A stretch of DNA of 64,000 bases from Rhodobacterales bacterium (GTDB lineage: Bacteria > Pseudomonadota > Alphaproteobacteria > Rhodobacterales > Rhodobacteraceae), in assembly GCA_002748285.1 (NCBI GenBank), contig PDSA01000030.1, positions 43,655 to 107,654 on the forward strand. The letters run 5' to 3'. Position numbers and translations under genes: made by a program. Each line of letters starts with the position of its first letter. Within the stretch, counting starts at the first letter, position 1. The notes beneath the pieces were generated by a model. The model worked only from the letters and a program-made list of their open reading frames with translations, searched no databases and was not told where the DNA came from. This document shows, piece by piece, positions 45,015 through 54,158 of the stretch.

Positions 45015-45128
45015 CGGGGTGATCCTTTGAGGTCGGCGGCGCGTTGTGGGCGTTTGATAAATCAGCACTGCCAAAAAGACGAGTCTTTTCCTTTTGTCCC
45101 GAGGGCTTTTCGGGGCGTGGGCGCTTAA

Positions 45129-45140
45129 AGACCTCTGCAT
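45129..45140 (+). repeat. Isolated copy of the element-end motif
   Basis: AGACCTCTGCAT equals the first 12 bases of the element at 1-217. It lies in the 263-base gap before the di-haem gene, with no partner repeat found nearby. It may be a solo end or chance. Confidence 0.35.
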
Positions 45141-45277
45141 CACCGGGGATGATAGGGCTGTCGGACACAACAGCTTGAGGAGGGGCACCATGACCCGGCA
45201 CCTCCGGCCCAAAAGCCACAAAAAGAAATGGCGGCGCAAACGCACCGCCATTCCCCGTGAGTGATCAAAGCTGTTTC

Positions 45278-46537
45278 TTATTCAAAAACGGCTTTTGGGT
45301 TGTCCAAGCTGTCAGAACCTTCGACTTCCAGAGGCTTCAGGCCCAGAGCGGCAGTCGCACGTTCGATCGAGCGGGTTTGCGAAACCAGCGCATTCACACC
45401 ACCATCAATCAGCGCAGCACCGGCTTCGGAATTCGGAGCCAGCATCGAGTCATAAGAGAACCCGGCTTCGGCAGCGGTCTTGATTTTGCCAAGCGCGATC
45501 AGCGAGGCGTCCAGCTTGGCTTGCAGCTCGGCATCCACAGCGGCGTCAGCTTTGGCAACCAGAGAGGCCAGCGATGGGCCGGAAACGGTCGTGCCATCTA
45601 CGCGGGTGTATTCGCCCACATAGACGTTACGGATGCCGATGCCGTCATAGAAGTGGCTGTTATGGGTGTTGTCCGAGAAGCAATCATGCTCTTCTTCCGG
45701 GTCGTTCAGCATCAGGCCCAGCTTCATGCGCTCACCACCGGTTTCGCCATAAGACAGCGAGCCCATGCCGGTCAGCATTGCGGTCAGACCAGCGGTTTCG
45801 TCTTTGGTGACGGCTTCGCGTGCGGCACCACCATCGGCCCATTGCGCGGTCATCCATTCCAGATCAGATACCAGTAGATCGGCCAGCACGTTCAGCAGTT
45901 GGCCACGACGATCGCAGTTGCCGTTGGTGCAGGCATCGCCGGCAGCGTAATCGGTCCAGGAACGCTCGCCCGCGCCGTGATCATAACCATGGGCATCCTG
46001 ACCCCACAGCAGAAACTCGATGGCGTGGTAGCCGGTGGCCACATTGGCTTCGTTATCGGCGGCTTCGTGCAGGGTGTTTTCCAGCAGGTCAGCGGTGATG
46101 GTGGTGGCGTCGATTTTCTTGCCCGAGATTTCGAACATTGGGTTGGCAACCAGATTCAGAGCCGCCAGCGGGTTTTCGTCGGTTGGGCCACCATAAGCGG
46201 CGTCAACGTAATCCAGCAGACCTTCGTCCAGCGGCCAAGCGTTTACTTTGCCCTCCCAGTCGTCAACCATGGCGTTGCCGAAACGGTAAACTTCGGTTTG
46301 TTGGTAAGGCACACGCGCGGCCAGCCATGCGTCTTTTGCGGCCTGTTGCGTTTCGGCCGATGGGTTGGCAACAAAATCTTTGATCGCGGCCTGTAGCACT
46401 TTGGCAGTGGCCAAGCTGTCGGCATAGCCGGCTTGGGCGATGTCTGCATAAGTGTCCAGAACTGCAGCTTTGTCAGCCAGAACGGGCATTGCTGTCAGTG
46501 CTGTTGCCGTCAGTGCGGCGGCCATTAGTTTTTTCAT
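45278..46537 (-). CDS. Imelysin-family iron-regulated protein, IrpA-like
   Basis: 419 residues with signal peptide MKKLMAAALTATALTAMPVLA. Both imelysin signatures are present: the early AWLAARVPYQQTEVYRFGN and GYHAIEFLLWGQD (GxHxxE). A further SHFYDGIGIRNVYVGEY follows the FSDNTHN segment. IrpA proteins are induced by iron starvation and act in the periplasm. First gene of the operon imelysin / di-haem / imelysin / DUF1513, with an IRO-like motif 56 bases before its start. Confidence 0.9.
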   Translation of the reverse strand: MKKLMAAALTATALTAMPVLADKAAVLDTYADIAQAGYADSLATAKVLQAAIKDFVANPSAETQQAAKDAWLAARVPYQQTEVYRFGNAMVDDWEGKVNAWPLDEGLLDYVDAAYGGPTDENPLAALNLVANPMFEISGKKIDATTITADLLENTLHEAADNEANVATGYHAIEFLLWGQDAHGYDHGAGERSWTDYAAGDACTNGNCDRRGQLLNVLADLLVSDLEWMTAQWADGGAAREAVTKDETAGLTAMLTGMGSLSYGETGGERMKLGLMLNDPEEEHDCFSDNTHNSHFYDGIGIRNVYVGEYTRVDGTTVSGPSLASLVAKADAAVDAELQAKLDASLIALGKIKTAAEAGFSYDSMLAPNSEAGAALIDGGVNALVSQTRSIERATAALGLKPLEVEGSDSLDNPKAVFE

Positions 46538-46592
46538 GGATAGATCCCTTTAGGTTAGGTTGTGAAGTTGTTCGATGAATGAATGTAATAGT

Positions 46593-46607
46593 TGAGTATT
46601 TGCGTCA
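46593..46607. promoter_or_regulatory. Candidate IRO box (TGA-N9-TCA) upstream of the imelysin operon
   Basis: TGAGTATTTGCGTCA fits the TGA-N9-TCA consensus of RirA, the Fe-S-sensing iron repressor of alphaproteobacteria. It lies 56-70 bases before the imelysin start. The motif is short, so chance matches occur; the same pattern before the hemP operon raises the odds. Confidence 0.45.
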
Positions 46608-46734
46608 CGATTGGCCATGCAATAGTCTTTCCGATCAAAAAGGTCAAGCATTTTGGCGTTTCTCAGGTGGGATCGGCCGCAGCCCTGACTTGAAAAACCA
46701 TGCAAATCTGTGAGCGCCGTTCCACCCGGGCGGA

Positions 46735-47232
46735 TCATTGTCGGGCCTTGGGCATCGGATGGGTCGGGCTGGCAGTTTGCGCAATGCTGCGGGGCATGTG
46801 CAGATCGGCCAGACAGGCAAATATCCGGCCACAATGGGCCGCAGGTTCGAGCAGGTGATGCGCAGAAGAGCCCCGGAACAGCAGCAGGCCGAAGGTTAAC
46901 GCCTCCTGCATCTCTCCAGCGTGGGCCGCAGCGATGAAATGCGAAAAGGCGCTTTCGTCGCCGCCGACACAGTCGCAACTCTCGCTATGGCGCATCACCG
47001 GACGGCGGCAGTCATATTGCACCGCATCCATCAGGGTTTCGAGGTTGAGCATCGCTTGCTCGGCCTCTTGCGGGTCCAGTCGGTTGTGAAAATCGTGCCA
47101 GATGTGATCCTGTTTGCCGGAAAACCACAGCCGCAGATGGCGGATCGCCGCCAACTCGACCGGGTCCATCTCGGCCAGCACCCCAACGGGGGCGGCACCG
47201 CGATGGTGTCGGGCAGTCGTGTGCGGGCTCAT
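46735..47232 (-). CDS. Unknown protein translationally coupled to HemP
   Basis: 165 residues whose ATG overlaps the hemP stop (ATGA). No signal peptide. It is rich in His and Cys: a N-terminal SPHTTARHH, a central DCRRPV, SCDCVGG, and a C-terminal HHLLEPAAHCGRIFACLADLH. Helical elsewhere (LAAIRHLRLWFSGKQDHIWHDFH). The composition and coupling to HemP suggest a role with haem or iron, but no known family is recognised. Confidence 0.65.
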   Translation of the reverse strand: MSPHTTARHHRGAAPVGVLAEMDPVELAAIRHLRLWFSGKQDHIWHDFHNRLDPQEAEQAMLNLETLMDAVQYDCRRPVMRHSESCDCVGGDESAFSHFIAAAHAGEMQEALTFGLLLFRGSSAHHLLEPAAHCGRIFACLADLHMPRSIAQTASPTHPMPKARQ

Positions 47233-47405
47233 TTCGTCAGAATCAACTTGCCCGCCCGGGTGATGCGCAGGAAATAGGTCTGATCATTCAGAACAATTTG
47301 CGCCTGCACGCCGCCCTGTGTCAGGTCCTTGGCGTCATAGGTTGGCAGTGTTTCTGTGCGTTGCATTTGCTTTGGTGTTGCTGTCATGGGTGAATGCGCG
47401 TTCAT
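47229..47405 (-). CDS. hemP: Hemin uptake protein HemP/HmuP
   Basis: 58 residues, too short to be found by length alone. The C-terminal two thirds match HemP: TYDAKDLTQGGVQAQIVLNDQTYFLRITRAGKLILTK. HemP proteins support expression of haem-uptake genes. Its start overlaps the stop of the upstream 52-residue gene and its stop overlaps the next start, so three short genes are coupled. Confidence 0.92.
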   Translation of the reverse strand: MNAHSPMTATPKQMQRTETLPTYDAKDLTQGGVQAQIVLNDQTYFLRITRAGKLILTK

Positions 47406-47560
47406 GTTGTGCCCTCTATGCGGTCCAGCAAAAAGCCGATCCGTCGTTCATCGGGAAAGAGCCCCTGTATAAAAAAATCGACAAGCTCTGACAGGTCCAG
47501 CCCCAAAGCCGTTTCACGCGCATCATCTGTGCGGGGGGTAAGGCGGGTTGGATTTGGCAT
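47402..47560 (-). CDS. Short unknown protein leading the hemP operon
   Basis: 52 residues from ATG 47560, preceded by TGAGG; starts at 47572 and 47635 are also in frame. The acidic-helical LGLDLSELVDFFIQGLFPDERRIGFLLDRIEGTT is the notable part. Its stop overlaps the hemP start (ATGA). No family recognised; position suggests a haem-related accessory or a leader whose translation sets hemP expression. Confidence 0.6.
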   Translation of the reverse strand: MPNPTRLTPRTDDARETALGLDLSELVDFFIQGLFPDERRIGFLLDRIEGTT

Positions 47561-47629
47561 GTCAGACCTCATTTTGTTCAGACAGATTCCAAGCACCCCG
47601 GGAAGAGCAACAGAATCCCTACCCTTGTT

Positions 47630-47644
47630 TGACAAATTGAATCA
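47630..47644. promoter_or_regulatory. Candidate IRO box (TGA-N9-TCA) upstream of the hemP operon
   Basis: TGACAAATTGAATCA fits TGA-N9-TCA, and GTCAAA-type half sites flank it (TTTGAC 47628-47633, GTCAAA 47650-47655). It lies 70-84 bases before the first gene of the operon. The region to trpE holds nothing else. Confidence 0.45.
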
Positions 47645-47803
47645 GGAAAGTCAAATCTGATTATTTTGGTAAGGTATTTTGGTTGGAATAGCGCCGGTCC
47701 AAATGGGGAGATGGGGAGTAGAACTGCTCGCTTTCGGGCGACAATAACCGGGCATCACATGCCTCTGTCGAATTCTGCTCTCCCAACCGGGTTTAGCCTG
47801 CGG

Positions 47804-49327
47804 CTAATGACCGCGCCACCCGAACAGACCCGCATCCCGAGCGGCTTTGCGGATGGCTTTGGATTTGTTGACGGTTTCCTGATATTCGGCCTCGGGGTTG
47901 CTGTCATGCACCACCCCGCCACCGGCCTGAATATAGAGTGTTTCCCCTTTCAGCACCGCCGTGCGCAGCGCGATGCACATATCCATATCGCCATTGGCGG
48001 CAAAATACCCCACCCCGCCGCCGTAAATGCCACGCTTTTCCGGCTCAAGCTCGTCAATGATCTGCATTGCCCGCACCTTGGGCGCCCCCGAAACCGTGCC
48101 CGCCGGCATCCCGGCAAAAAACGCGGACAGAGCATCCTGATCCTCGGCCAGCTCGCCCACCACATTGGACACGATATGCATCACATGGCTGTAATGCTCG
48201 ACCACGAATTGCTCGGTCGGGCGCACCGTGCCGATTTTCGCCACCCGCCCCACATCGTTGCGGCCCAGATCCAGCAGCATCAGATGCTCGGCCAGCTCTT
48301 TTTCGTCGCTCATCAGATCGGCCTCAAGCGCGCGGTCCTGTTCCGGGGTCGCGCCGCGAGGGCGGGTGCCGGCGATCGGGCGGATGGTGATCTCGCGGCC
48401 AAACACCCGCACCAGAATTTCCGGGCTGGCCCCGATCACCTGAAACCCGCCGAAATTGAAATAGAACATGAAAGGCGAGGGGTTGGTGCGGCGCAGCGAA
48501 CGATAGAGCGAAAAGGGCGGATGTGGGAAGGGCTGAGACCAGCGCTGCGAGGGCACCACCTGAAAAATATCCCCGGCGCGGATGTAATCTTTGGCCCGGT
48601 TCACGGCGTTCTTATAGCCCTGATGGCTGAAATTGCTGTGCAATTCGGGGGCAGGGGGGGCGGTGTTCGGGTCCATCCCGTCCAGATTGCGCGCGGCATT
48701 GGGCGGCTGGCGTTCCAGATCGCGCACCGCATCCATCACCCGCTCGGCGGCTTGCGCATAGGCGGCCTTGGCGGACAGCCCGCTGTTTGCCCAGGCCGGA
48801 GCCACCACGATCACTTCGCCCTTGACCCCATCCAGCACCACCACCACCGAGGGGCGCAGCAGCACCGCATCGGGCAGGCCCAGCGGGTCGGGGTTGACAT
48901 TGGGCAGGTGCTCGACCAGCCGGATCATGTCATAGCCCAGATAGCCAAACAGCCCCGCCGCAGCCGGGGGCAGATCGTCGGGCATCTCGATGCGGCTTTC
49001 CTCGATCAGCTGGCGCAGATTGTCCAGCGGATCGCCGCTTTGCGCCTCAAAGGCCTCGGGGTCGATGCGGGCGTCGCGGTTGATCTGGCTGTTCTGGCCG
49101 TGGCATTTCCAGATCAGGTCGGGCTTGGTGCCGATGATCGAATAGCGCCCCCGCACTTCGCCGCCAGTGACCGATTCCAGCATGAAGCTGTCTTTGCGGG
49201 CGTCTGAAAGTTTCAGCATCAGCGATACCGGCGTATCCAGATCGGCGGCCAGCCGGGTATAGATCAACTGGTTTTCACCCGCCTGATAGAGGCGGGCAAA
49301 ATCGTCAAAACCGGGGGTCAGAGCCAT
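47804..49327 (-). CDS. trpE: Anthranilate synthase component I
   Basis: 507 residues from ATG 49327. TrpE makes anthranilate from chorismate with the TrpG amidotransferase. The chorismate-binding C-terminal half has PFMFYFNFGGFQVIGASPEILVRV, IRPIAGTRPRGATPEQD, HLMLLDLGRNDVGRVA, and VSGAPKVRAMQIIDELEPEKRGIYGGGVGY. The N-terminal half includes SFMLESVTGGEVRGRYSIIG, the tryptophan-feedback region. trpG is not in the window on this side. It follows ppiD by 28 bases on the same strand. Confidence 0.95.
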   Translation of the reverse strand: MALTPGFDDFARLYQAGENQLIYTRLAADLDTPVSLMLKLSDARKDSFMLESVTGGEVRGRYSIIGTKPDLIWKCHGQNSQINRDARIDPEAFEAQSGDPLDNLRQLIEESRIEMPDDLPPAAAGLFGYLGYDMIRLVEHLPNVNPDPLGLPDAVLLRPSVVVVLDGVKGEVIVVAPAWANSGLSAKAAYAQAAERVMDAVRDLERQPPNAARNLDGMDPNTAPPAPELHSNFSHQGYKNAVNRAKDYIRAGDIFQVVPSQRWSQPFPHPPFSLYRSLRRTNPSPFMFYFNFGGFQVIGASPEILVRVFGREITIRPIAGTRPRGATPEQDRALEADLMSDEKELAEHLMLLDLGRNDVGRVAKIGTVRPTEQFVVEHYSHVMHIVSNVVGELAEDQDALSAFFAGMPAGTVSGAPKVRAMQIIDELEPEKRGIYGGGVGYFAANGDMDMCIALRTAVLKGETLYIQAGGGVVHDSNPEAEYQETVNKSKAIRKAARDAGLFGWRGH

Positions 49328-49355
49328 GGGAAACGCTTTCTGTAACGGCCCGCTT

Positions 49356-51206
49356 TTACTGCGGGAACTGCGCATGCACCGCGTTGACGGCGGCCTGATT
49401 GACATAGACTCCGGCTTCTTGTTGCAGGGCGCTGTTGAAGGCGACGAACACATCCAGCGCCAAGGCTTGCGAGATGTTGCGTTTGAGCATGTCGCGGGTC
49501 TGGGCCAGGTCGGGGTTTTCGGCATCCGGTGCTTTGATGTCATCAAGCCGGATCAGAAACACATCCTCACCCAGAGACAGTTTGCGGGTTTCGCCTTTGT
49601 CCATTTCAAACGCGGCACGCATCAGTTCGGCGGGCAAATCGGGCAGGTTGCTGCTGCGCAGCATGTTTGGCTCCGGGATCACTTCATAGCCCAAGGCGTC
49701 GAAGGCGGTGCCCTCGCTGATTTGCTTTTGCAGATCGGCGGCCAGAGTTTCCAGCTCAGCCTTGATCTGCTCGGCCTCCCAGCCGGCGATCACTGCGGCG
49801 ATCACCTGATCCATGGGTTGCAGAACCGGGTCGATCACCTTGGTGAACTCCAGCGCAAAAATGCCGCCATCATCCAGCTTGATCACCTCGGCATAGTCGC
49901 CCAGCTCAGCCGCCAAAGCCGCCTCGCGGAATGCGCTATAGCCGGCAATGCCGTCGCTATTTTGTGGCCACCAGTCGATCTGGCCCAGCTGCATATCGGT
50001 TTCTGCGGCCACCTCGGCCAGAGTGGCGCCGCCGGCCAGCAGATCGTCGATCTTGTCGATTTCGCCGGCGATATGACGGCGCGCCTGATCCTGAGCCAGC
50101 TCGGCCCGCAGCGGCCCGCGCAGCTCATCTAGGCTGGTTTCATGGGCGGCGATGATGCCGTTCATGCGAAACAGCGCCGGGCCCAAGCCGGTTTGAAACG
50201 GGCCGATCACGCCGGGGGCATCCATGGCGAACAGCTCAGTTCCGCCCTGTTTCAACTCGTCAGCGGTGACGTTGCCCAAGTCGATATCCATCAAGGTCAG
50301 GCCACGCTCGGCGACCAGATCGGGGAAGCTGGCTTCTCCGGCATCCAGGCGCGCTTTGGCGGCTTTCGCTGTGGCCTCATCCGGGTAAACCAGCCGCTCG
50401 ACCAGCCGGGTTTCGGGGCTGGAGAATTCATCCTTGCGGCTGTCATATTCTTTTTGCAGCGCTTCCGGGCTGACTTTGATATCGTCAACGATCATATCGG
50501 GCGTTACCCAGATATAAGAGAGCTGCTTTTTCTGAGGTTCGGTGAAGCGGGCGGCGTTGTCCTTATAATAGGTTTCCAACTGAGCGTCGCTGGGTTCGGG
50601 CAGCGCTTCGGGCAGGTTGCTCTGGTCGAGCTTGATCAGCGAGAAATCGCGCCGTTGCATATTGAAATCGACGAACATATCCACCATCGCCGCCGGGGCA
50701 GCAACCCCTTCGACCACGGCGCTTTGCAGCAAGGTGCGGGCGGTCTCAGTGCGGATTTTGGTCTCATATTCGGCTTCGGTTAACCCGGCTTGCGACAGCG
50801 CCTGTTTGTAACCGGCGCGGTCAAATTTGCCATCAATGCCCTGAAAGGCGGGCGAGGCCAGAACTTCGGCTCTGACCCGCCCATCGCCAACCGAAAGACC
50901 AATGCGGGTGGCTTCGTTTTCCAGAGCCGCCTGGGTGATCAGACGGGTGCGTACATTGCGATCCAAACCGGAGGCAATTGCCTGGCTCAGCCCCAGCCCC
51001 TGTCCGAGCTGCGCCTGATAGCTGCGCAACTCCTGATTCAGGGCGCGGTAATAATCATTGACGGTGACATCCGTCTTGCCGACCGTGGCCATGGCCGCAT
51101 TGGAGCCGCCAAAATTGCTGATCCCGAACCCGCCAAGACCGGCGACCAGCAGCAGCATTATGATCCAGACCAACACATTACTGGTTTTTTTCTTGAGATT
51201 GCTCAC
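49356..51206 (-). CDS. Periplasmic peptidyl-prolyl isomerase, PpiD-like
   Basis: 616 residues from the GTG at 51206, preceded by AGAGGA. One N-terminal membrane segment (NVLVWIIMLLLVAGLGGFGI) anchors it; a SurA-N-type helical domain follows; the parvulin core lies in the middle of the protein and is weakly conserved, as in most alphaproteobacterial PpiD. The enzyme helps fold exported proteins at the inner membrane. The pair ppiD-trpE is a common Rhodobacterales order. Confidence 0.82.
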   Translation of the reverse strand: MSNLKKKTSNVLVWIIMLLLVAGLGGFGISNFGGSNAAMATVGKTDVTVNDYYRALNQELRSYQAQLGQGLGLSQAIASGLDRNVRTRLITQAALENEATRIGLSVGDGRVRAEVLASPAFQGIDGKFDRAGYKQALSQAGLTEAEYETKIRTETARTLLQSAVVEGVAAPAAMVDMFVDFNMQRRDFSLIKLDQSNLPEALPEPSDAQLETYYKDNAARFTEPQKKQLSYIWVTPDMIVDDIKVSPEALQKEYDSRKDEFSSPETRLVERLVYPDEATAKAAKARLDAGEASFPDLVAERGLTLMDIDLGNVTADELKQGGTELFAMDAPGVIGPFQTGLGPALFRMNGIIAAHETSLDELRGPLRAELAQDQARRHIAGEIDKIDDLLAGGATLAEVAAETDMQLGQIDWWPQNSDGIAGYSAFREAALAAELGDYAEVIKLDDGGIFALEFTKVIDPVLQPMDQVIAAVIAGWEAEQIKAELETLAADLQKQISEGTAFDALGYEVIPEPNMLRSSNLPDLPAELMRAAFEMDKGETRKLSLGEDVFLIRLDDIKAPDAENPDLAQTRDMLKRNISQALALDVFVAFNSALQQEAGVYVNQAAVNAVHAQFPQ

Positions 51207-51341
51207 CACGCGTCCTCTTCCCTGAAAGATTGTTGCAGCGATGTTTAGGCGGTTGTGGGCCAAGGGGCAAGGGGCAGGGCGGTTCGGTAGCCGGTTTGTT
51301 GGGGCAAAGCGGTGTCGATTATGGCCGGGCGCGACCTGAAA

Positions 51342-51411
51342 AAGGTTTTTCCCAAAAACCTTGGCAAAAATCTTGATAAGATTTTTGGGGCGGGTCACAC
51401 GGGGTGTGACC
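51342..51411. other. Three perfect tandem hairpins in the ppiD / Hint intergenic region
   Basis: AAGGTTTTT-CCC-AAAAACCTT (51342-51362), AAAAATCTT-GAT-AAGATTTTT (51366-51386) and GGTCACAC-GGG-GTGTGACC (51393-51411) follow each other, each with an 8-9-base perfect stem and a 3-base loop. Neither neighbour ends here, so they are not ordinary gene terminators; they could end a small RNA or form a structured leader. The rest of the 365-base gap holds no supported gene. Confidence 0.5.
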
Positions 51412-51570
51412 GCAGATCACCAGAAATGCACAGCTGTCGGTCACAGTGATGCCAGAACCCGGATGAAACTGGGGCGAAAAGTAAATATGCCTCTTTCCAG
51501 GTTGATTCGTTTTATGTTAACCTGCCTCCAATAAAAAATAAAAAGTCTAAATTGAGGTGGGCGTTCAGAT

Positions 51571-52647
51571 ATGGAAACGGGCTTTAAGGGCGCGTTTGTT
51601 ATTTCTTGGTCGCAAACAGAGGTGGATGGGCAGCGCATCACGGCGACCGATAAGATTGCCGTTGGTTCTGCGTGGCGCTGGTCTGGTCAGCTCGTGCGGG
51701 TCGATGGCCCAGCGGAGCTGTTGCTTCTGGGCGGTGGCAATGGAAAAGCAAACCTGAGAGCAAAAGCGGCGCATAATGTGTGTCGGCTGATCGGGCTAGG
51801 CGGTGCCTCGGGCAGGCAGGATTTGCCTGATTCCATTGATACAGATCCCGTGCTGGGCAACGGTTTTGTGGTAACGGATGGCCATCGCAGCTTTGCCGTT
51901 TCTCTGGTTGCGCTATCGGACGATTCTCCGCCATTGCTGCTGTTTTTAAACGACATTCCTCCGGCCAATACCGATATGTGGGTGGTCAGCAAAACGGCAA
52001 AGCGCCCGTCGAGATTGCCGGATGATCCGGCTTCTGGCGGGGTGATTTGCTTTACCACCGGCACCAAAATCCGCACCCCTGATGGTGTTAAGCGCATTGA
52101 AGAACTGGCCGAGGGCGACAAAATTCAGACCAAGGATGACGGTGCGCAGGAAATTCTGTGGATCGGCAAACGCCGGATGACCGGCGCGCGGATGCACGCC
52201 TTGCCGCATTTGCGTCCGGTGCGCATCCGGGCAGGGGCCTTGGCGCATGGCGAGCCAGACGAAGATTTGTTGGTGTCCCCGGATCACCGGCTGCTGATCA
52301 AAGGCCCAGTGGCGACAGCGCTGTTTAACGCCAGCGAAGTTCTGGTGGCCGCCAAGGACCTGATCAATGACAGGGATGTGCTGGTCGATCACAGCGTGCG
52401 CGAAACTGAATATGTGCATCTTTTGCTCAGCCATCATCAAGTGGTCTGGGCCAATGGAGTCGAAACCGAAAGCTTCCACCCCGCTGGCACCAAACTGGAT
52501 GCGATTGCCCCCGATCAACGCGCCCGGCTGCTTGATCTGTATCCCAAATTGCAAAACGATCCGCACAGCTATGGTGCCTATGTCCGCCGCAACCTGTCCC
52601 CGTCCGAGGCTGAAATAATGAAATATGACAGCGTCATTCACCATTGA
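51571..52647 (+). CDS. Hint-domain protein
   Basis: 358 residues. The Hint (Hedgehog/intein) module starts at ICFTTGTKIRTPDGVKRIEELAEGDKIQTKDDG (about residue 156), with the first-position Cys, and continues through EDLLVSPDHRLLIKG and VLVDHSVRETEYVHLLLSHHQVVWANGVETESFHPAG. The N-terminal ~150 residues are unrelated. Many Rhodobacterales encode similar proteins; they may self-process or be secreted, but no type I secretion repeats are seen here. A ribosome binding site GAGGTGGG stands upstream. Confidence 0.85.
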   Translation: METGFKGAFVISWSQTEVDGQRITATDKIAVGSAWRWSGQLVRVDGPAELLLLGGGNGKANLRAKAAHNVCRLIGLGGASGRQDLPDSIDTDPVLGNGFVVTDGHRSFAVSLVALSDDSPPLLLFLNDIPPANTDMWVVSKTAKRPSRLPDDPASGGVICFTTGTKIRTPDGVKRIEELAEGDKIQTKDDGAQEILWIGKRRMTGARMHALPHLRPVRIRAGALAHGEPDEDLLVSPDHRLLIKGPVATALFNASEVLVAAKDLINDRDVLVDHSVRETEYVHLLLSHHQVVWANGVETESFHPAGTKLDAIAPDQRARLLDLYPKLQNDPHSYGAYVRRNLSPSEAEIMKYDSVIHH

Positions 52648-52861
52648 CAGCCCGATCCGCGCCGCCTATACGCGGGCGAGTTCCCAGCCCTCACCGGCTG
52701 GGTCTTTCATTGGTGTTGATGGCCTTAGCAATAAGATGCCTGTCGCCCGTGCTGATCGTTCGGTTCGGGAGAGGACAACGCCCTTCATCGCTGGCCGCTC
52801 TGGTCCTTTCGGTTTTCGGATGGGCAGGGCGAAGGGCGCATAAAACAGAAGGAGACCAGCC

Positions 52862-53482
52862 GTGACCAAACGCACGTCTGCCAAGTACAAGATTGACCGC
52901 CGCATGGGCGAAAACATTTGGGGCCGCCCCAAATCCCCGATCAACCGCCGCGAATACGGCCCCGGCCAGCACGGCCAGCGCCGCAAGCAAAAGCTGTCGG
53001 ATTTCGGCATCCAGCTGCGCGCCAAACAAAAGCTCAAGGGTTATTACGGTGACCTGACCGAAAAGCAATTCCGCCGCATCTATGGCGAAGCCGAGCGTGT
53101 TAAAGGCGACACCGGTGAAAACCTGATCGGCCTGCTGGAGCGCCGTCTGGACGCTGTGGTATACCGCGCCAAATTTGTGCCCACAGTGTTTGCCGCCCGT
53201 CAATTCGTCAACCACGGCCATGTTCGGGTCAATGGCAAGCGGGTGAACATCCCCTCTTACCGTGTGAAAGAAGGCGATGTGATCGAGGTCCGTGATCGTT
53301 CCAAGCAGCTGGCCGTGGTTCTGGAAGCCACCCAACTGCCCGAGCGTGACGTGCCCGAATATATCGACGTGGATCACTCGAAAATGACCGCCACATTCGT
53401 GCGCACACCGACACTGAGCGATGTGCCCTATCCGGTTATCATGGAACCCAATCTGGTGGTGGAATTCTACGCCAAGAACTAG
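52862..53482 (+). CDS. rpsD: 30S ribosomal protein S4
   Basis: 206 residues from a GTG, preceded by AGAAGGAGA. S4 binds 16S rRNA early in assembly. Landmarks: [19 protein letters not shown], then [37 protein letters not shown] and the S4 RNA-binding domain [45 protein letters not shown]. It is a single-gene unit, as in other members of the family. Confidence 0.97.
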   Translation: MTKRTSAKYKIDRRMGENIWGRPKSPINRREYGPGQHGQRRKQKLSDFGIQLRAKQKLKGYYGDLTEKQFRRIYGEAERVKGDTGENLIGLLERRLDAVVYRAKFVPTVFAARQFVNHGHVRVNGKRVNIPSYRVKEGDVIEVRDRSKQLAVVLEATQLPERDVPEYIDVDHSKMTATFVRTPTLSDVPYPVIMEPNLVVEFYAKN

Positions 53483-53549
53483 GGCTGACAGATAGAATGC
53501 TGCGCTTCAAGGGGGCTTGTCGCGGCAAATCTGGAGCGATATTATTGTT

Positions 53550-53592
53550 ATGGCCGGGGCGTTCTTAGTGACGCTCCGGCCATTTCGTTTTG
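53550..53592 (+). terminator. Terminator of rpsD
   Basis: ATGGCCGGGGCGT (53550-53562) pairs with ACGCTCCGGCCAT (53571-53583) with one mismatch over an 8-base loop, followed by TTTCGTTTT. Confidence 0.85.
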
Positions 53593-53605
53593 CAGAAATC
53601 CGGGT

Positions 53606-54061
53606 TTATGGGCGGGGGCTGTGCGCCGCAATCGCTGCCTCTGCCTCCGTGCGGCTGCTGTGATTTTTGCCATCTGGCGTTATGAGGCTGTTCAGGTTCG
53701 GCAGACCCTTGAGGGGGGAAAGGTCCGTGACCGGCGCATCGCGCAGATCCAGCCATCTCAGCGCGGTCAGGTCGCTGAGCCGGGAAAGGTCTGAAATCGA
53801 CGGGTAACCCATAAGAGGCTTGTCCAGAGAGGTCAGGGTGTTGAACGGGAACGCCTCTGCGAGATGCGGGCGGTTCAAAACCAAGACAGTCTCGTCTGCG
53901 GCCACGCATTCCGTCAGGATTTGAAAGCCGGGCTTGCCCTTGACGGTGCAATCGGGCATTGGCAGCGGGGCGGTTGTCTGCGAGTCTGCCCAACCGGTTG
54001 TGGCCAGTCCCAAGGCAATGGCATAGCTGGTGATCAGCGCGTTTCGGAAAGATGAGAACAT
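53606..54061 (-). CDS. Exported leucine-rich-repeat protein
   Basis: 151 residues from ATG 54061, beginning with a signal peptide (MFSSFRNALITSYAIALGLATTGWA). The mature part has a single Cys pair (DCTVKGKPGFQILTEC) and short leucine-rich repeats (LSRLSDLTALRWLDLRDAPVTDLSPLKGLPNLNSL). Function unknown. An earlier in-frame start at 54193 would run into the iron permease gene. Confidence 0.65.
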   Translation of the reverse strand: MFSSFRNALITSYAIALGLATTGWADSQTTAPLPMPDCTVKGKPGFQILTECVAADETVLVLNRPHLAEAFPFNTLTSLDKPLMGYPSISDLSRLSDLTALRWLDLRDAPVTDLSPLKGLPNLNSLITPDGKNHSSRTEAEAAIAAHSPRP

Positions 54062-54158
54062 GGGCAGTCTTGTCAGACTCTGGGTCAGCCGGTTGGCTTG
54101 GGCCAGCGTAAACAGAGTTACCATGACAGGGCAAGCCACGGCCGGGCCGGTTTTGCCC

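Noticed and set aside
43488..45251. Extended N-terminus of the di-haem protein to 45251
   Set aside because: The extra 79 residues lack a signal peptide and cover the region with the isolated element-end motif; the ATG at 45014 starts a good signal peptide.
52648..52861. A structured regulatory leader of rpsD
   Set aside because: Only ordinary short stems were seen and the ribosome binding site is exposed; nothing specific to an S4-binding leader could be recognised.
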